Assembly (NCBI RefSeq): GCF_003852895.1
Contig: NZ_QUSW01000002.1
Span: 310,001-374,000, forward strand
DNA: 64,000 nt
Source: Rhizobacter terrae
Lineage (GTDB): Bacteria; Pseudomonadota; Gammaproteobacteria; Burkholderiales; Burkholderiaceae_C
Direction of reading: 5' to 3'
Below, piece after piece: positions 26,283 through 34,760 of this stretch. Under the pieces are notes generated by a model. The model saw only the letters and a list, made by a program, of their open reading frames with translations, did not search any database and was not told the origin of the DNA. How positions within the stretch are numbered: position 1 is the first letter of the stretch; every line of letters starts with the position of its first letter. Made by a program: the position numbers and the translations under genes.

Positions 26283-26497
26283 GTTCAGGTCGTTCGTGGC
26301 GATGTGCGCTGATTGATGCCGGCAAGCGTAGGCACGAACTCGCCAGAAAACATGAAGAAGGCGTGACGGCGGATTGCCGACGGCTGTAACACGATGTGAG
26401 ATCGCGTACGCCCCGATTCACCGATATGAATTCGTCATGATTTCACCAGCATGGGGCGCTACCGTGCGACCCCTGAACGGCAGAGAAGGAAGAGAAC

Positions 26498-28750
26498 GTG
26501 TCCAGGACTTTTGCGCAAGGCGACGACCTCATGAACTTGCCTGATCCGGCACGACGTGCGTTCTCCTTGGGGCTTGGCCTGTTCCCGTTGCTGCCGCTGC
26601 TGCCTGGATGTGGTGCGAATCTCGAAGGGTCCGAATCGGCGCAGGCGGCAGGGCAAGGCGAACACCAGTCCACGCCGGCATCGGGACCCGTGCCCGCCTC
26701 GGTGAGCGGTGTATTCCACCACCCGGGCCTGTTGGTCACCGAAGACGACGCCACCCGCATCCGCGCGCTCATCAAGGCCGGCCAGGAACCGTGGACGGGC
26801 TGGTGGAACAAGCTGTGCGCCGAGCGCTTCGCCACCCTGAACACCAATCCCCAACCGCTGCCGGCGGTCTACCGGGCCGACGGCAGCAAGAACAACCTGT
26901 ACGTCGACATCCAGCGCGCGTGGACCCTGGTACTGCGCTGGAAGCTGTCCGACCCCCAGGACGACCGATATGCCGCCAAGGCCGTGGAGTTCCTGGACGC
27001 CTGGGCGAACACCCTGAAGGAGGTCGGGACGGTTCCCCCCGGGTCGACCGCCCATGACGACCACACCTTCATCATCCTTGCGGGCATCCAAGGCCACCAG
27101 TTGGCGCAGATCGGCGAGATCCTGCGCACCTACTCCGGCTGGGCGCCTGAGAACCTGAAGCGCTTCCAGGACATGATGCTCAAGGTCTTCGCACCGGTTT
27201 CGTCGTGGTTCCTCAGCGACGGGCGCATCGGGTCCCATGCCAACTGGGACATGGCCTCGATGGCCGCAGCCATGGCCATCGGCGTGTTCTGCGACCAGCC
27301 CGACCTGTACCGGCTGGCCTGCGATTGCTACGCGGGCAACAACCGCGGCAAGCTCAGGACCTTCGGCAACGGCTCCATCGTGCACGGCGTCTACTTCATG
27401 CACCCGGGCCATTTCGGACAGTGGGAGGAGAGCGGCCGCGACCAGGGCCACTCGACACTGGGCATGTCGCTGGGCGGCGACCTGCTGGAGATGGCCTGGA
27501 ACCAGGGTGACGATCTCTACGGGCTGTACAACAACCGCTTCCTGGCGGCGGCCGAGTACGTGGCCCGCTCCAACCTGCTGGACGAGAACGGCAAGCCGTA
27601 TCCGATGCCGTATGCGCGCGAGCAAGACCCGACGCAGCCCCACCCAAATCCGTGGACCCAGGTAAACCAGTCGTTCCAGCACGGCCGCAACGCCTGGGAG
27701 CCCATCTACAACCACTATGTCAACCGCATGGGACTCGCGGCGCCGAACGTCGCGCGCATGGTGACGTGGTGCGAGCCGAAGTACGGCGGCAGCAGCGACG
27801 ACGTCTGGTGGCCGACGCTGATCCATCGCCGTGTGCCTGCCGGGTCGATGAAGCCGGCCTCCGGCCTCACCGCCCATTTGCGCGGCGACCGCGTCGTGCT
27901 GTCGTGGTGGGGCAGCGTCGGCGCGACCTCGTATGCAGTCAGGCGAGGCGCGAAGGCGAACGGCCCCTTCATTCTCCTGGGCACGGTGTCGGCGAGCGAA
28001 CTGCTCACGTACAGCGATGCGCCGCCCAACGGCGTCTGGTTCTATCAGGTCACCGCCGAGGGCACCGGTGCCCCAAGCGGCGGCTCCAATGTGGCCCGCA
28101 TCGCCGTTCCGGGCGAGCTCCGCCTGGCCATGCCGCTGAACGGCGTGAACAACTCAGGCACGGCCGGCACGGTGTTCACCACCGCCGGCACCTCGGCGTC
28201 GGTGGAGGGCACGCTGCTGGACGGCGCGGCCTGGGGCGACGGACGTCGCAACGACAAGGCCCTCGTGTTCGACGGCCAGAAGGCAGGTCTGCAACTGCCT
28301 TCCGGGCTGTTCAGCGACCTGGACGACTTCAGCGTGTCCCTGTGGGCGTACGCGAATTCGCTGCACTGGGACAGCTGCCTGTTCTTCTCGGGGCAGGACG
28401 CGTTCTCCTGCATGTTCATCGCACCCCAGACAGGAAGCGGGCTGCGTTTCGGGATCTATGGCGCCACACACAACGACGTGCAGTTCGTGGAAGCTCCCTG
28501 GTTCATGCCGACTCGCCGCTGGGTCCATGTGGCGGTCACGCTGCGAGGCAACACCGCGCGGCTGTATGTCGACGGCACCGAAGTGGCCAAGTCCGACGAC
28601 ATCCTGCTGTCGCCGCGCCAGGTCGGCGACCAGGTGACCTTTCTCGGGCGCAACTGGGCGCATCCGTCGTTCAACGGCCGCATCCAGGACTTCCGCGTCC
28701 ACGCGGGCGCGCTGAGCGCCGCCGAGGTGGCTGCACTGGCGCAGGCCTGA
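26498..28750 (+). CDS. Tat-type lipoprotein: alginate-lyase-like domain plus FN3-like and LamG-like domains
   Basis: Exported multidomain protein, 750 aa, probably a polysaccharide lyase. The leader has a twin-arginine motif (ARRAFSLGLG) and ends in a lipobox (LLPLLPGC). Residues about 70-450 look like an (alpha/alpha) toroid of the alginate-lyase superfamily, with DGRIGSHANWDMASMAAAMA, YFMHPGHFGQWEESGRDQGH and LTxxLRGDR at its end. A short FN3-like domain (about 450-535, TSYAVRRGAKANGPF, YQVTAEGTG) precedes a LamG/concanavalin-like domain (about 540-745, DFSVSLWAYANS, RRWVHVAVTLRGNTARLYVDG, NGRIQDFRVHAGALS). The GTG at 26498 has GAAGGAAG seven to eight bases upstream, better than the later ATG at 26531. 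The substrate (alginate, glucuronan or another uronic-acid polymer) is not known. Confidence 0.8.
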   Translation: MSRTFAQGDDLMNLPDPARRAFSLGLGLFPLLPLLPGCGANLEGSESAQAAGQGEHQSTPASGPVPASVSGVFHHPGLLVTEDDATRIRALIKAGQEPWTGWWNKLCAERFATLNTNPQPLPAVYRADGSKNNLYVDIQRAWTLVLRWKLSDPQDDRYAAKAVEFLDAWANTLKEVGTVPPGSTAHDDHTFIILAGIQGHQLAQIGEILRTYSGWAPENLKRFQDMMLKVFAPVSSWFLSDGRIGSHANWDMASMAAAMAIGVFCDQPDLYRLACDCYAGNNRGKLRTFGNGSIVHGVYFMHPGHFGQWEESGRDQGHSTLGMSLGGDLLEMAWNQGDDLYGLYNNRFLAAAEYVARSNLLDENGKPYPMPYAREQDPTQPHPNPWTQVNQSFQHGRNAWEPIYNHYVNRMGLAAPNVARMVTWCEPKYGGSSDDVWWPTLIHRRVPAGSMKPASGLTAHLRGDRVVLSWWGSVGATSYAVRRGAKANGPFILLGTVSASELLTYSDAPPNGVWFYQVTAEGTGAPSGGSNVARIAVPGELRLAMPLNGVNNSGTAGTVFTTAGTSASVEGTLLDGAAWGDGRRNDKALVFDGQKAGLQLPSGLFSDLDDFSVSLWAYANSLHWDSCLFFSGQDAFSCMFIAPQTGSGLRFGIYGATHNDVQFVEAPWFMPTRRWVHVAVTLRGNTARLYVDGTEVAKSDDILLSPRQVGDQVTFLGRNWAHPSFNGRIQDFRVHAGALSAAEVAALAQA

Positions 28751-28764
28751 TCACATCCGCCGGA

Positions 28765-29700
28765 CTAGGCCCCACGCCCTGTCGCCCCCTTCGCCGACCC
28801 GCGCCTTCGTTCCTTCACTTCCCCGAACAGGTCGAACAATTGCTGGGCCGCCGGCGACAGCGAGCGTCCGCGGCGCCGGATCAAGCCCACCTTGCGGGTG
28901 ACGACCGGCTCGACCAGCGGCACGCTGACCAGCAGGGGATGGTCGGGCCCCGGCATGGCCATCGAGGGCACGGCCGCGATCCCCAGGCCGGCTTCCACGA
29001 GGCCGAGCGTCGTGGTCACGTGCTGGGCTTCGTAGATGGCTTGTGGCCGTCCGGGGACGCCGACCAGCGCTTGTTCCAGCAGCACGCGGTTGCCTGAAGT
29101 CCGCCCGACCGAGATGTAGTCGTACTGCGCCAGCTGGGCCCAGCTCACGCGCCGCATCTTCGCCAGCGGATGGTCGCGCCGGCATGCGGCGACGAACCTC
29201 TCTTCCACCAGGGGCTTGAATTCCAGCTCGCCTTCCTGGGCGCCGATGAAGTTGAGGCCGAAGTCCGCTTCGCCGCGAGCGACCGCCGCCAGCACCTCGT
29301 TGGCGCCGGCGTCGAGCACCTTCACGCGCACCTTCGGGCTGCGCTCGTGGTAACGCCGAATCACCTCTGACAGGTAGTAGTACACCGTGGAGGGCACGCA
29401 GGCCACGGTCACCTCGCCCATCCGCGTCACCGCCCCGCCCCGGATGCCCAGCAGCGTGGCGTCGAGCTCATCCAGCAGTTCGCGCACCTTGCGTTCGAAA
29501 TCGCGGCCCACCGCGGTGAGCGTCACGCGGCGCGTCGTGCGCTCGAGCAGCCGCACGCCCAGGGCCTGCTCCAGCTTGTCGATGCGGCGGCTGAACGCCG
29601 GCTGCGAAAGATGCACCGACTCGGCGGCCTTGCGAAAACTGCTGAGTTCGGCCACTGCACGGAAGGCCAGCAGGTCGTTCAGGTCGAAGTTGATGGCCAT
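28765..29700 (-). CDS. LysR-family transcriptional regulator
   Basis: A 311-aa DNA-binding regulator. The N-terminal winged helix-turn-helix (about 5-65) reads LLAFRAVAELSSFRKAAESV then LSQPAFSRRIDKLEQALG and LLERTTRRVTLT. The remainder is a type-2 periplasmic-binding-like effector domain (GEVTVACVPSTVYYYL, ADFGLNFIG, GLVEAGLGIAAVPSMA). It is transcribed away from the PrpF-like gene across 90 bases, the standard LysR arrangement, so it most likely activates the dicarboxylate operon at 29791-37512 in response to a pathway acid or CoA intermediate. The C-terminal tail is basic (RRRGSAKGATGRGA) and of unknown purpose. Confidence 0.92.
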   Translation of the reverse strand: MAINFDLNDLLAFRAVAELSSFRKAAESVHLSQPAFSRRIDKLEQALGVRLLERTTRRVTLTAVGRDFERKVRELLDELDATLLGIRGGAVTRMGEVTVACVPSTVYYYLSEVIRRYHERSPKVRVKVLDAGANEVLAAVARGEADFGLNFIGAQEGELEFKPLVEERFVAACRRDHPLAKMRRVSWAQLAQYDYISVGRTSGNRVLLEQALVGVPGRPQAIYEAQHVTTTLGLVEAGLGIAAVPSMAMPGPDHPLLVSVPLVEPVVTRKVGLIRRRGRSLSPAAQQLFDLFGEVKERRRGSAKGATGRGA

Positions 29701-29749
29701 GGAGTGCCCCGTCGATTGATGCCAAAAGCGGATCAGTTGATCTTAAAGA

Positions 29750-29766
29750 TGCAATTCACTTTTGCA
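29750..29766. promoter_or_regulatory. Candidate LysR operator (TGCAA-N7-TTGCA dyad)
   Basis: A perfect five-base inverted repeat with a seven-base spacer, TGCAA at 29750-29754 and TTGCA at 29762-29766, lies in the divergent LysR/PrpF region. A second dyad, GATCA-GT-TGATC, lies at 29731-29742. Length and symmetry fit a LysR recognition site. The dyad overlaps an in-frame ATG at 29749, which argues for translation starting at the ATG on 29791 instead. Confidence 0.5.
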
Positions 29767-29790
29767 ATCCCGGCGCCGATCATCGTTGGC

Positions 29791-31848
29791 ATGAACCGAG
29801 TGATCCCCTGCGTCCTGATGCGTGCCGGCACCTCGCGTGGCCCGTTCTTCCTGCGTGAATGGTTGCCGGCCGACGACACCGCCCGGGACGAGGCGCTGAT
29901 CGGTGCCATCGGCGCATCCGACCTGCTCCAAGTCGACGGTGTGGGCGGCGGCAGCACGCTGACCAGCAAGGTCGCCATCGTCTCGAAATCGGCGCAGCCC
30001 GGATGCGACGTCGACTACCTCTTTGCCCAGGTCGGCGTGGGGCAAAGGTCGGTGGACACGCGGCCCAATTGCGGCAACATGCTGTCGGGTGTCGCCCCCT
30101 TCGCGATCGAGCAGGGACTGGTCGCCGCGCAAGATGGCGAAACCACGGTGCGTGTCTTCAACGTCAACACGCGGTCCCGCATCGACGTGACGGTCCTCAC
30201 GCCGGGCGGCCGGGTGAGCTATGACGGAGAAACAGGCATCGACGGCGTGGCGGGCACGGCGGCGCCCATCCGGCTGAACTTCCTCGATGCCTGGGGCGCG
30301 GTCACCGGCTCGCTGTTTCCCACCGGGCAGCGCATCGACACCATCGAAGGCGTCGAGGTGACCTGCATCGATGCCGCGATGCCGCTGGTCATCCTGCGTG
30401 CGCAGGACCTGGGCCTGACCGGCCGCGAAAGCCCTTCAGACCTTGATGCCGATGCGGCGCTGCTGGCCCGCATCGAGTCGATTCGCTGTGCAGCCGGCCG
30501 CGCCATGGGCCTGGGCGACGTGTCCGCCAGTGTCGTGCCCAAGCCCGTGATCGCCAGCAAGGGCGACGACGCCAACAGCATCACCTCGCGCTACTTCACC
30601 CCGCGGCGGTGCCACGCATCCCACGCGGTCACCGGCGCCATCGGCGTGGCCACGGCCTTCGCGCTGCCCGGCACCGTGATCAGCAGCGACCTCGACCAGG
30701 CCGGTGTGCGGGCCATTTCGGTGCTGCACCCCCAGGGACGCATCGAGGTCGAGGTGGCAGTGGCGGGCTTCGGAAGCGAGGCTCGCGTGCATCGCGCCGC
30801 GCTCGTGCGCACCGCCCGAAAGATCCTGCAAGGCGAACTTCACATTCCGCCGTACGTGTTTTCGAATCCCATGGAAGGAGACAAGCCCATGAACCGCTTC
30901 ATCGCACCCGTGGCCGCTGCCGTGATGGCCGCTGCGGCGCCTCTGGCGATGGCCTGGCCCGACAAGACGATCACCGTCGTGGTGCCCACAGCCGCCGGCG
31001 GCGGCAATGACGCCATGGCCCGCACCATCGCGCAGAAGCTCGGGCCGCTGCTCGGCCAGACCGTCATCATCGACAACCGCGCCGGTGCCAACGGTGCCAT
31101 CGCGAGCGAGTTCGTCGCCCGCGCCGCGCCCGACGGCCACACGCTGATGTTCGGCTACATCGCCACGCACGCGATGAACCCGGCGCTGCAGAAGCTGCGC
31201 TATGACCCCGTGAATGATTTCGCCCCGGTCGGCCTGGTGGGCTATTCGCCGACGCTGATGGTGGCCAACGCCACCGTGCCGGTCAAGGACGTCAAGGACC
31301 TGGTGGCGCAGCTCAAGGCCAAGCCGGACAAGTTCACCTACGCCTCCGCCGGCAACGGCACGGCGCCGCACTACGCGGCCGAGCTGTTCAAGCTGAGCGC
31401 AGGCGTCGTGATGCTGGGCGCGCCGTACAAGGGCTCTGCACCCGCCATCACCGACACCATCGCCGGACAGACCCAGCTCATGTTCCCCAGCCTGTACACG
31501 GCGCTGCCGCACGTGAAGGCCGGCAAGCTGCGGGCCCTGGCGATTGCCGGCCCGAAGCGCTCGGCACTGCTGCCGGAAGTCCCGACGTTGAAGGAGGCCG
31601 GTGTGGACGGGGTCGACGTGCAACAGTGGTATGGCTTCTTTGCCCCCGCCAGGACGCCCAGGCCGGTCATCGAGCAGCTCAACAAGGCCTTGAACCAGGT
31701 GCTGGCGGACAAGGAGGTCGTCAAGCGCATGGAAGAGCATGGCGCGGATGTCGAGACAAGCACGCCCGAGAAGTTCGCAGAACTCGTGAAGAGCGAACTG
31801 GCGAAATGGAAAGGCGTGGTGCAGCGCGCCAGGCTCACGGCGGAATGA
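29791..31848 (+). CDS. PrpF-family isomerase, reading in frame into the downstream Bug receptor
   Basis: Residues 1 to about 360 are a PrpF/4-oxalomesaconate-tautomerase type protein. Signs are IPCVLMRAGTSRGPFF at the start, LLQVDGVGGGSTLTSKVAI, the catalytic DTRPNCGNMLSG segment and RCHASHAVTGAIGVATA. The fold is two diaminopimelate-epimerase-like halves that move double bonds in unsaturated di/tricarboxylates. There is no stop after the usual C-terminus (IPPYVFS). The frame continues through NPMEGDKP straight into the signal peptide of the Bug protein and stops at 31848, giving 685 residues. The likely functional PrpF end is near 30888. A lost stop codon, a sequencing error, or a true fusion are all possible. 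The start at 29791 is chosen because family members begin a few residues before IPCVLMR. Confidence 0.75.
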   Translation: MNRVIPCVLMRAGTSRGPFFLREWLPADDTARDEALIGAIGASDLLQVDGVGGGSTLTSKVAIVSKSAQPGCDVDYLFAQVGVGQRSVDTRPNCGNMLSGVAPFAIEQGLVAAQDGETTVRVFNVNTRSRIDVTVLTPGGRVSYDGETGIDGVAGTAAPIRLNFLDAWGAVTGSLFPTGQRIDTIEGVEVTCIDAAMPLVILRAQDLGLTGRESPSDLDADAALLARIESIRCAAGRAMGLGDVSASVVPKPVIASKGDDANSITSRYFTPRRCHASHAVTGAIGVATAFALPGTVISSDLDQAGVRAISVLHPQGRIEVEVAVAGFGSEARVHRAALVRTARKILQGELHIPPYVFSNPMEGDKPMNRFIAPVAAAVMAAAAPLAMAWPDKTITVVVPTAAGGGNDAMARTIAQKLGPLLGQTVIIDNRAGANGAIASEFVARAAPDGHTLMFGYIATHAMNPALQKLRYDPVNDFAPVGLVGYSPTLMVANATVPVKDVKDLVAQLKAKPDKFTYASAGNGTAPHYAAELFKLSAGVVMLGAPYKGSAPAITDTIAGQTQLMFPSLYTALPHVKAGKLRALAIAGPKRSALLPEVPTLKEAGVDGVDVQQWYGFFAPARTPRPVIEQLNKALNQVLADKEVVKRMEEHGADVETSTPEKFAELVKSELAKWKGVVQRARLTAE
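30889..31848 (+). CDS. Bug-family periplasmic carboxylate-binding receptor (TctC-like)
   Basis: Extracytoplasmic receptor of 319 aa for carboxylates. From the ATG at 30889 it has a clean Sec signal peptide (MNRFIAPVAAAVMAAAAPLAMA, cut before WPDKTI). The Bug signatures follow: ITVVVPTAAGGGNDAMART, VIIDNRAGANGAIA, PDGHTLMFGY and LPEVPTLKEAG. GGAG sits nine bases before the ATG, supporting independent initiation although the same frame is open from the PrpF gene upstream. No TctA/TctB membrane genes are nearby, as is usual for orphan Bug receptors in Burkholderiales. Here it may feed DctA-type uptake or act in sensing. The ligand is probably a substrate of the neighbouring CoA pathway. Confidence 0.9.
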   Translation: MNRFIAPVAAAVMAAAAPLAMAWPDKTITVVVPTAAGGGNDAMARTIAQKLGPLLGQTVIIDNRAGANGAIASEFVARAAPDGHTLMFGYIATHAMNPALQKLRYDPVNDFAPVGLVGYSPTLMVANATVPVKDVKDLVAQLKAKPDKFTYASAGNGTAPHYAAELFKLSAGVVMLGAPYKGSAPAITDTIAGQTQLMFPSLYTALPHVKAGKLRALAIAGPKRSALLPEVPTLKEAGVDGVDVQQWYGFFAPARTPRPVIEQLNKALNQVLADKEVVKRMEEHGADVETSTPEKFAELVKSELAKWKGVVQRARLTAE

Positions 31849-31858
31849 GGCGAATCGC

Positions 31859-32719
31859 ATGACCCACCACCTGAATGACCTCGGCGCCTGGATCGGCCGC
31901 AGCGAGACGCTGCACGACCAGATCGGCGCCACACCCGTGAAGCAGCTCAACGCGACGCTGGACCACCCGGCGATGCCGGTGGAGGCCGGAACGACCTTGC
32001 CGCCGCTGTGGCATTGGCTCTATTTCCTGCCGCTGCACCGTCAAGGCGAGATCGGGCCTGACGGACACGCCAGGCGGGGCGGCTTCCTGCCGCCCGTGCC
32101 CTTGCCGCGGCGCATGTGGGCCGGCAGCCAGTTCGAATTCCGTTCGCCGGTGCGGGTGGGCGATGCGGTGCAGCGCACCTCCACCATCGCCGACGTGTCG
32201 GCCAAGGCAGGCCGGACCGGCCAGTTGGTATTCGTCAAGGTGCGGCACGAAGTGCGCCGCAACGGTTCGGCGCAGCCTTCGATCGTGGAGTTCCACGACA
32301 TCGTGTACCGGGAGGCCAGGCAGGCCGGCGACGTGGAGCCGCCGCCGCAGCGCGCGCCAACCGGCGCTGCCTGGCAGCGAGAGGTCGTGCCCGACGACGT
32401 GCTGCTGTTCCGATATTCGGCGCTCACCTTCAACGGGCACCGAATCCACTATGACCGCAAGTACGTGACCGAGGTCGAGGGCTATCCGGGGCTGATCGTG
32501 CACGGCCCGCTCATCGCGACGCTGCTGATGGACCTGGTGCGCCGCAACCTGCCCGACGCCGATGTCGCCACGTTTCGCTTCAAGGCCGTGAGGCCCACCT
32601 TCGACCTGAACCCGTTCCGCGTCAACGGACAGCTTCAGGACGATGGCAAGACCGTCAAGCTGTGGGCCCAGGACCACGAAGGCTGGCTCACGATGGACGC
32701 GGTCGCGACGCTGCGCTGA
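31859..32719 (+). CDS. MaoC/FAS1-like hydratase (mesaconyl-C4-CoA or 3-methylfumaryl-CoA hydratase type)
   Basis: Double hot-dog acyl-CoA hydratase, 286 aa, cytoplasmic. The N-terminal hot-dog is FAS1-dehydratase-like (PPLWHWLYFLPLHRQGEIGPDGH, PLPRRMWAGSQFEF). The C-terminal one carries FRYSALTFNGHRIHYDRKYV, with the hydratase His and Tyr, and YPGLIVHGPLIATLL. These segments match hydratases that act on mesaconyl-C4-CoA in the 3-hydroxypropionate cycle and in itaconate/mesaconate use. It starts ten bases after the Bug stop and is followed by a CaiB-type CoA-transferase and a CitE-type lyase, giving the full activate-hydrate-cleave sequence. Confidence 0.85.
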   Translation: MTHHLNDLGAWIGRSETLHDQIGATPVKQLNATLDHPAMPVEAGTTLPPLWHWLYFLPLHRQGEIGPDGHARRGGFLPPVPLPRRMWAGSQFEFRSPVRVGDAVQRTSTIADVSAKAGRTGQLVFVKVRHEVRRNGSAQPSIVEFHDIVYREARQAGDVEPPPQRAPTGAAWQREVVPDDVLLFRYSALTFNGHRIHYDRKYVTEVEGYPGLIVHGPLIATLLMDLVRRNLPDADVATFRFKAVRPTFDLNPFRVNGQLQDDGKTVKLWAQDHEGWLTMDAVATLR

Positions 32720-32733
32720 CAGGAGACCGAGCC

Positions 32734-33915
32734 ATGCAACCCTTGAAAGGTCTCACTGTCGTCACGCTGGAGCACGCGATCGCCGCACCGTTCGCCACGC
32801 GCCAGCTCGCCGACCTCGGCGCCCGCGTCATCAAGATCGAGCGTCCCGGCAGCGGCGACTTCGCACGCGGCTACGACGCCCGCGTGCGCGGGCTCGCATC
32901 GCATTTCGTCTGGACCAACCGCTCCAAGGAAAGCCTCACGCTGGATGTGAAGCATCCCGAGGCCGCCCAGGTGCTGCAGCGGCTGGTGCTGGAAAAAGCG
33001 GATGTGGTGGTGCAGAACCTCGCGCCCGGCGCCGCCGCGCGCCTGGGACTGGGCCACGAGGTGCTGGCGGCGAAGAAGCCGTCCATCATCGTGTGCGACA
33101 TCTCCGGCTATGGCGCGGACGGCCCGTACCGTGACAAGAAAGCCTACGACCTGCTGATCCAGAGCGAGGCCGGCTTCGTCTCCGTCACCGGCACGCCCGA
33201 CGAGCCGTGCAAGGCCGGACCGTCGATCGCCGACATTGCCGCGGGCATGTACGCCTACACCAACATCCTCTCGGCCTTGCTGCAGCGCGCGCAGACCGGG
33301 CGGGGCCAGCACATCGACATCTCGATGCTGGAGTCGCTGGCGGAATGGACGAGCTACCCGCTGTACTACGCCTTCGACGGCGCATCGCCCCCACCGCGCA
33401 CCGGCGCGGCGCACGCGACGATCTATCCGTACGGACCGTTCCCCACGGGGGCCGACGGCGGCAGCGTGATGCTCGGTCTGCAGAACGAGCGCGAGTGGGT
33501 GAACTTCTGCGAGAAGGTGCTGCTGCGCCCGGAACTGGCACGCGATCCACGCTTCGCCGGCAATGCCCGGCGCGTGGCCGAGCGCAACGCCTTGCGCGAA
33601 CTCATTGTCGAGACCTTTGCGCCGCTGACCGCGCCACAAGTGGTCCAGCGGCTGGAGGCGGCACAGATCGCCAACGCACGGGTCAACACCATGCACGAGG
33701 TGTGGGACCACCCGCAGTTGAAGGCGCGGGGTCGCTGGTGCGAAGTCGGTTCTCCGGCCGGCATGCTGCCGGCCATGCTGCCGCCGGGCACCTGGGACCA
33801 GGGCCCACGCATGGACCCGGTGCCCGCCCTCGGCGAGCACACCGATGCGATCCTCAGCGAGCTGGGCATGAACGGCGAAGCCGTGCGTCGACTGCGCGCT
33901 GCGCAGGCCATCTGA
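32734..33915 (+). CDS. CaiB/BaiF family (class III) CoA-transferase
   Basis: Transfers CoA from an acyl-CoA donor to a carboxylic acid, 393 aa, cytoplasmic and usually an interlocked dimer. Family features are LEHAIAAPFATRQLADLGARVIKIERP near the N-terminus, the RSKESLTLDVKHPEA segment, the YDLLIQSEAGFVSVTGTPDEP region with the aspartate-containing SIADIAAGMYA helix, and NARVNTMHEVWDHPQLKARG near the end. AGGAGA lies before the ATG at 32734. It ends in TGATG, overlapping the CitE start. By context it probably activates mesaconate, itaconate, citramalate or a related branched diacid, using succinyl-CoA or the product CoA ester as donor. Confidence 0.92.
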   Translation: MQPLKGLTVVTLEHAIAAPFATRQLADLGARVIKIERPGSGDFARGYDARVRGLASHFVWTNRSKESLTLDVKHPEAAQVLQRLVLEKADVVVQNLAPGAAARLGLGHEVLAAKKPSIIVCDISGYGADGPYRDKKAYDLLIQSEAGFVSVTGTPDEPCKAGPSIADIAAGMYAYTNILSALLQRAQTGRGQHIDISMLESLAEWTSYPLYYAFDGASPPPRTGAAHATIYPYGPFPTGADGGSVMLGLQNEREWVNFCEKVLLRPELARDPRFAGNARRVAERNALRELIVETFAPLTAPQVVQRLEAAQIANARVNTMHEVWDHPQLKARGRWCEVGSPAGMLPAMLPPGTWDQGPRMDPVPALGEHTDAILSELGMNGEAVRRLRAAQAI

Positions 33916-34730
33916 TGACACCCCGCACCTACCTCTTCGTGCCGGGCAATCGCCCCGAGCGATTCGCCAAGGCGCTCGCCAGCGGCGCCGACATGGTCGT
34001 GCTGGACCTGGAGGATGCCGTCGCGGCGGCCACCAAGTCCGAGGCCCGGGACGCGATCGCCCGGTGGTCGAGCGAGGCCGCCGATACCGATCGGGCCCGC
34101 GTCCTCGTGCGCATCAACGACACCCTGTCGGACGACTTTGCCGCGGACCTGCAGCTGTTGGGTCATGCACGCATCTCGGGCGTGATGCTGCCCAAGGCCG
34201 AGTCGGCTGCGCAGGTTCGCGAAGTGCGCGCCGCCCTGCCCCAGGCGCGGGTGTTCGCGCTGATCGAGAGTGCGGCCGGCGTCGCGAACGCACGGGACGT
34301 TGCCGGCACCGACGGCGTGGAACGCCTGGTCTTTGGCACGCTCGACTACGCGCTCGACCTCGACCTGGACATCGCCGACAACGCCGACGGCCTGGTGCAT
34401 GCCGCCGGTGTGCTGGCGATCGCATCGCGCCTGGCCGGCCTGCCGGCGCCGGTGGCCGGCGTCACGCCGCAGATCGACGATGAGCGCCGCCTGCTGGCCG
34501 ACCTCGCCTGGTCGCGCCGGCACGGCTTCGGCGCCAAGCTGTGCATCCATCCACGCCAGGTCGCGCCTATCCACGCGGCCTTCATGCCTGACGCGCAGGC
34601 CATCGACTGGGCGCGGCGCGTGCTCGCCGCAGAAGCAGCATCGCCCGGCGCCGCACAGCTCGACGGCCGAATGATCGACCGCCCGGTCGTGCTGCAGGCG
34701 CAGCGCACCTTGCAGCGCTCCCGCACCTGA
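33915..34730 (+). CDS. HpcH/HpaI (CitE-like) aldolase/lyase, probable beta-methylmalyl- or citramalyl-CoA lyase
   Basis: Mg-dependent TIM-barrel C-C lyase, 271 aa. The N-terminus RTYLFVPGNRPERFAKALASG and DMVVLDLEDAV carry the CitE phosphate- and metal-binding signature. VLVRIND, GVMLPKAE and FALIESAAGVANA (metal-ligand glutamate) follow, and then GFGAKLCIHPRQVAPI near the C-terminus. It overlaps the CoA-transferase stop by one base, so they are co-translated. With the hydratase and transferase it would cleave a 3-hydroxyacyl-CoA such as citramalyl-CoA into acetyl-CoA plus pyruvate, or a homologue into other 2-oxo acids. The specific substrate is inferred from neighbours. Confidence 0.9.
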   Translation: MTPRTYLFVPGNRPERFAKALASGADMVVLDLEDAVAAATKSEARDAIARWSSEAADTDRARVLVRINDTLSDDFAADLQLLGHARISGVMLPKAESAAQVREVRAALPQARVFALIESAAGVANARDVAGTDGVERLVFGTLDYALDLDLDIADNADGLVHAAGVLAIASRLAGLPAPVAGVTPQIDDERRLLADLAWSRRHGFGAKLCIHPRQVAPIHAAFMPDAQAIDWARRVLAAEAASPGAAQLDGRMIDRPVVLQAQRTLQRSRT

Positions 34731-34760
34731 TCTCCAAGACCCGCCTTCAAAGGAACCGCC

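Noticed and set aside
25840-26316. Gly-Ala-rich and Gln-Val-rich open frames across the hexamer array
   Set aside because: They are produced by the GGTGCA repeat in alternative phases; only the - strand lipoprotein frame has a signal peptide and a folded domain.
29749-29751. Earlier ATG as start of the PrpF-like gene
   Set aside because: It lies inside the likely LysR operator and would add residues not found before the conserved IPCVLMR start of the family.
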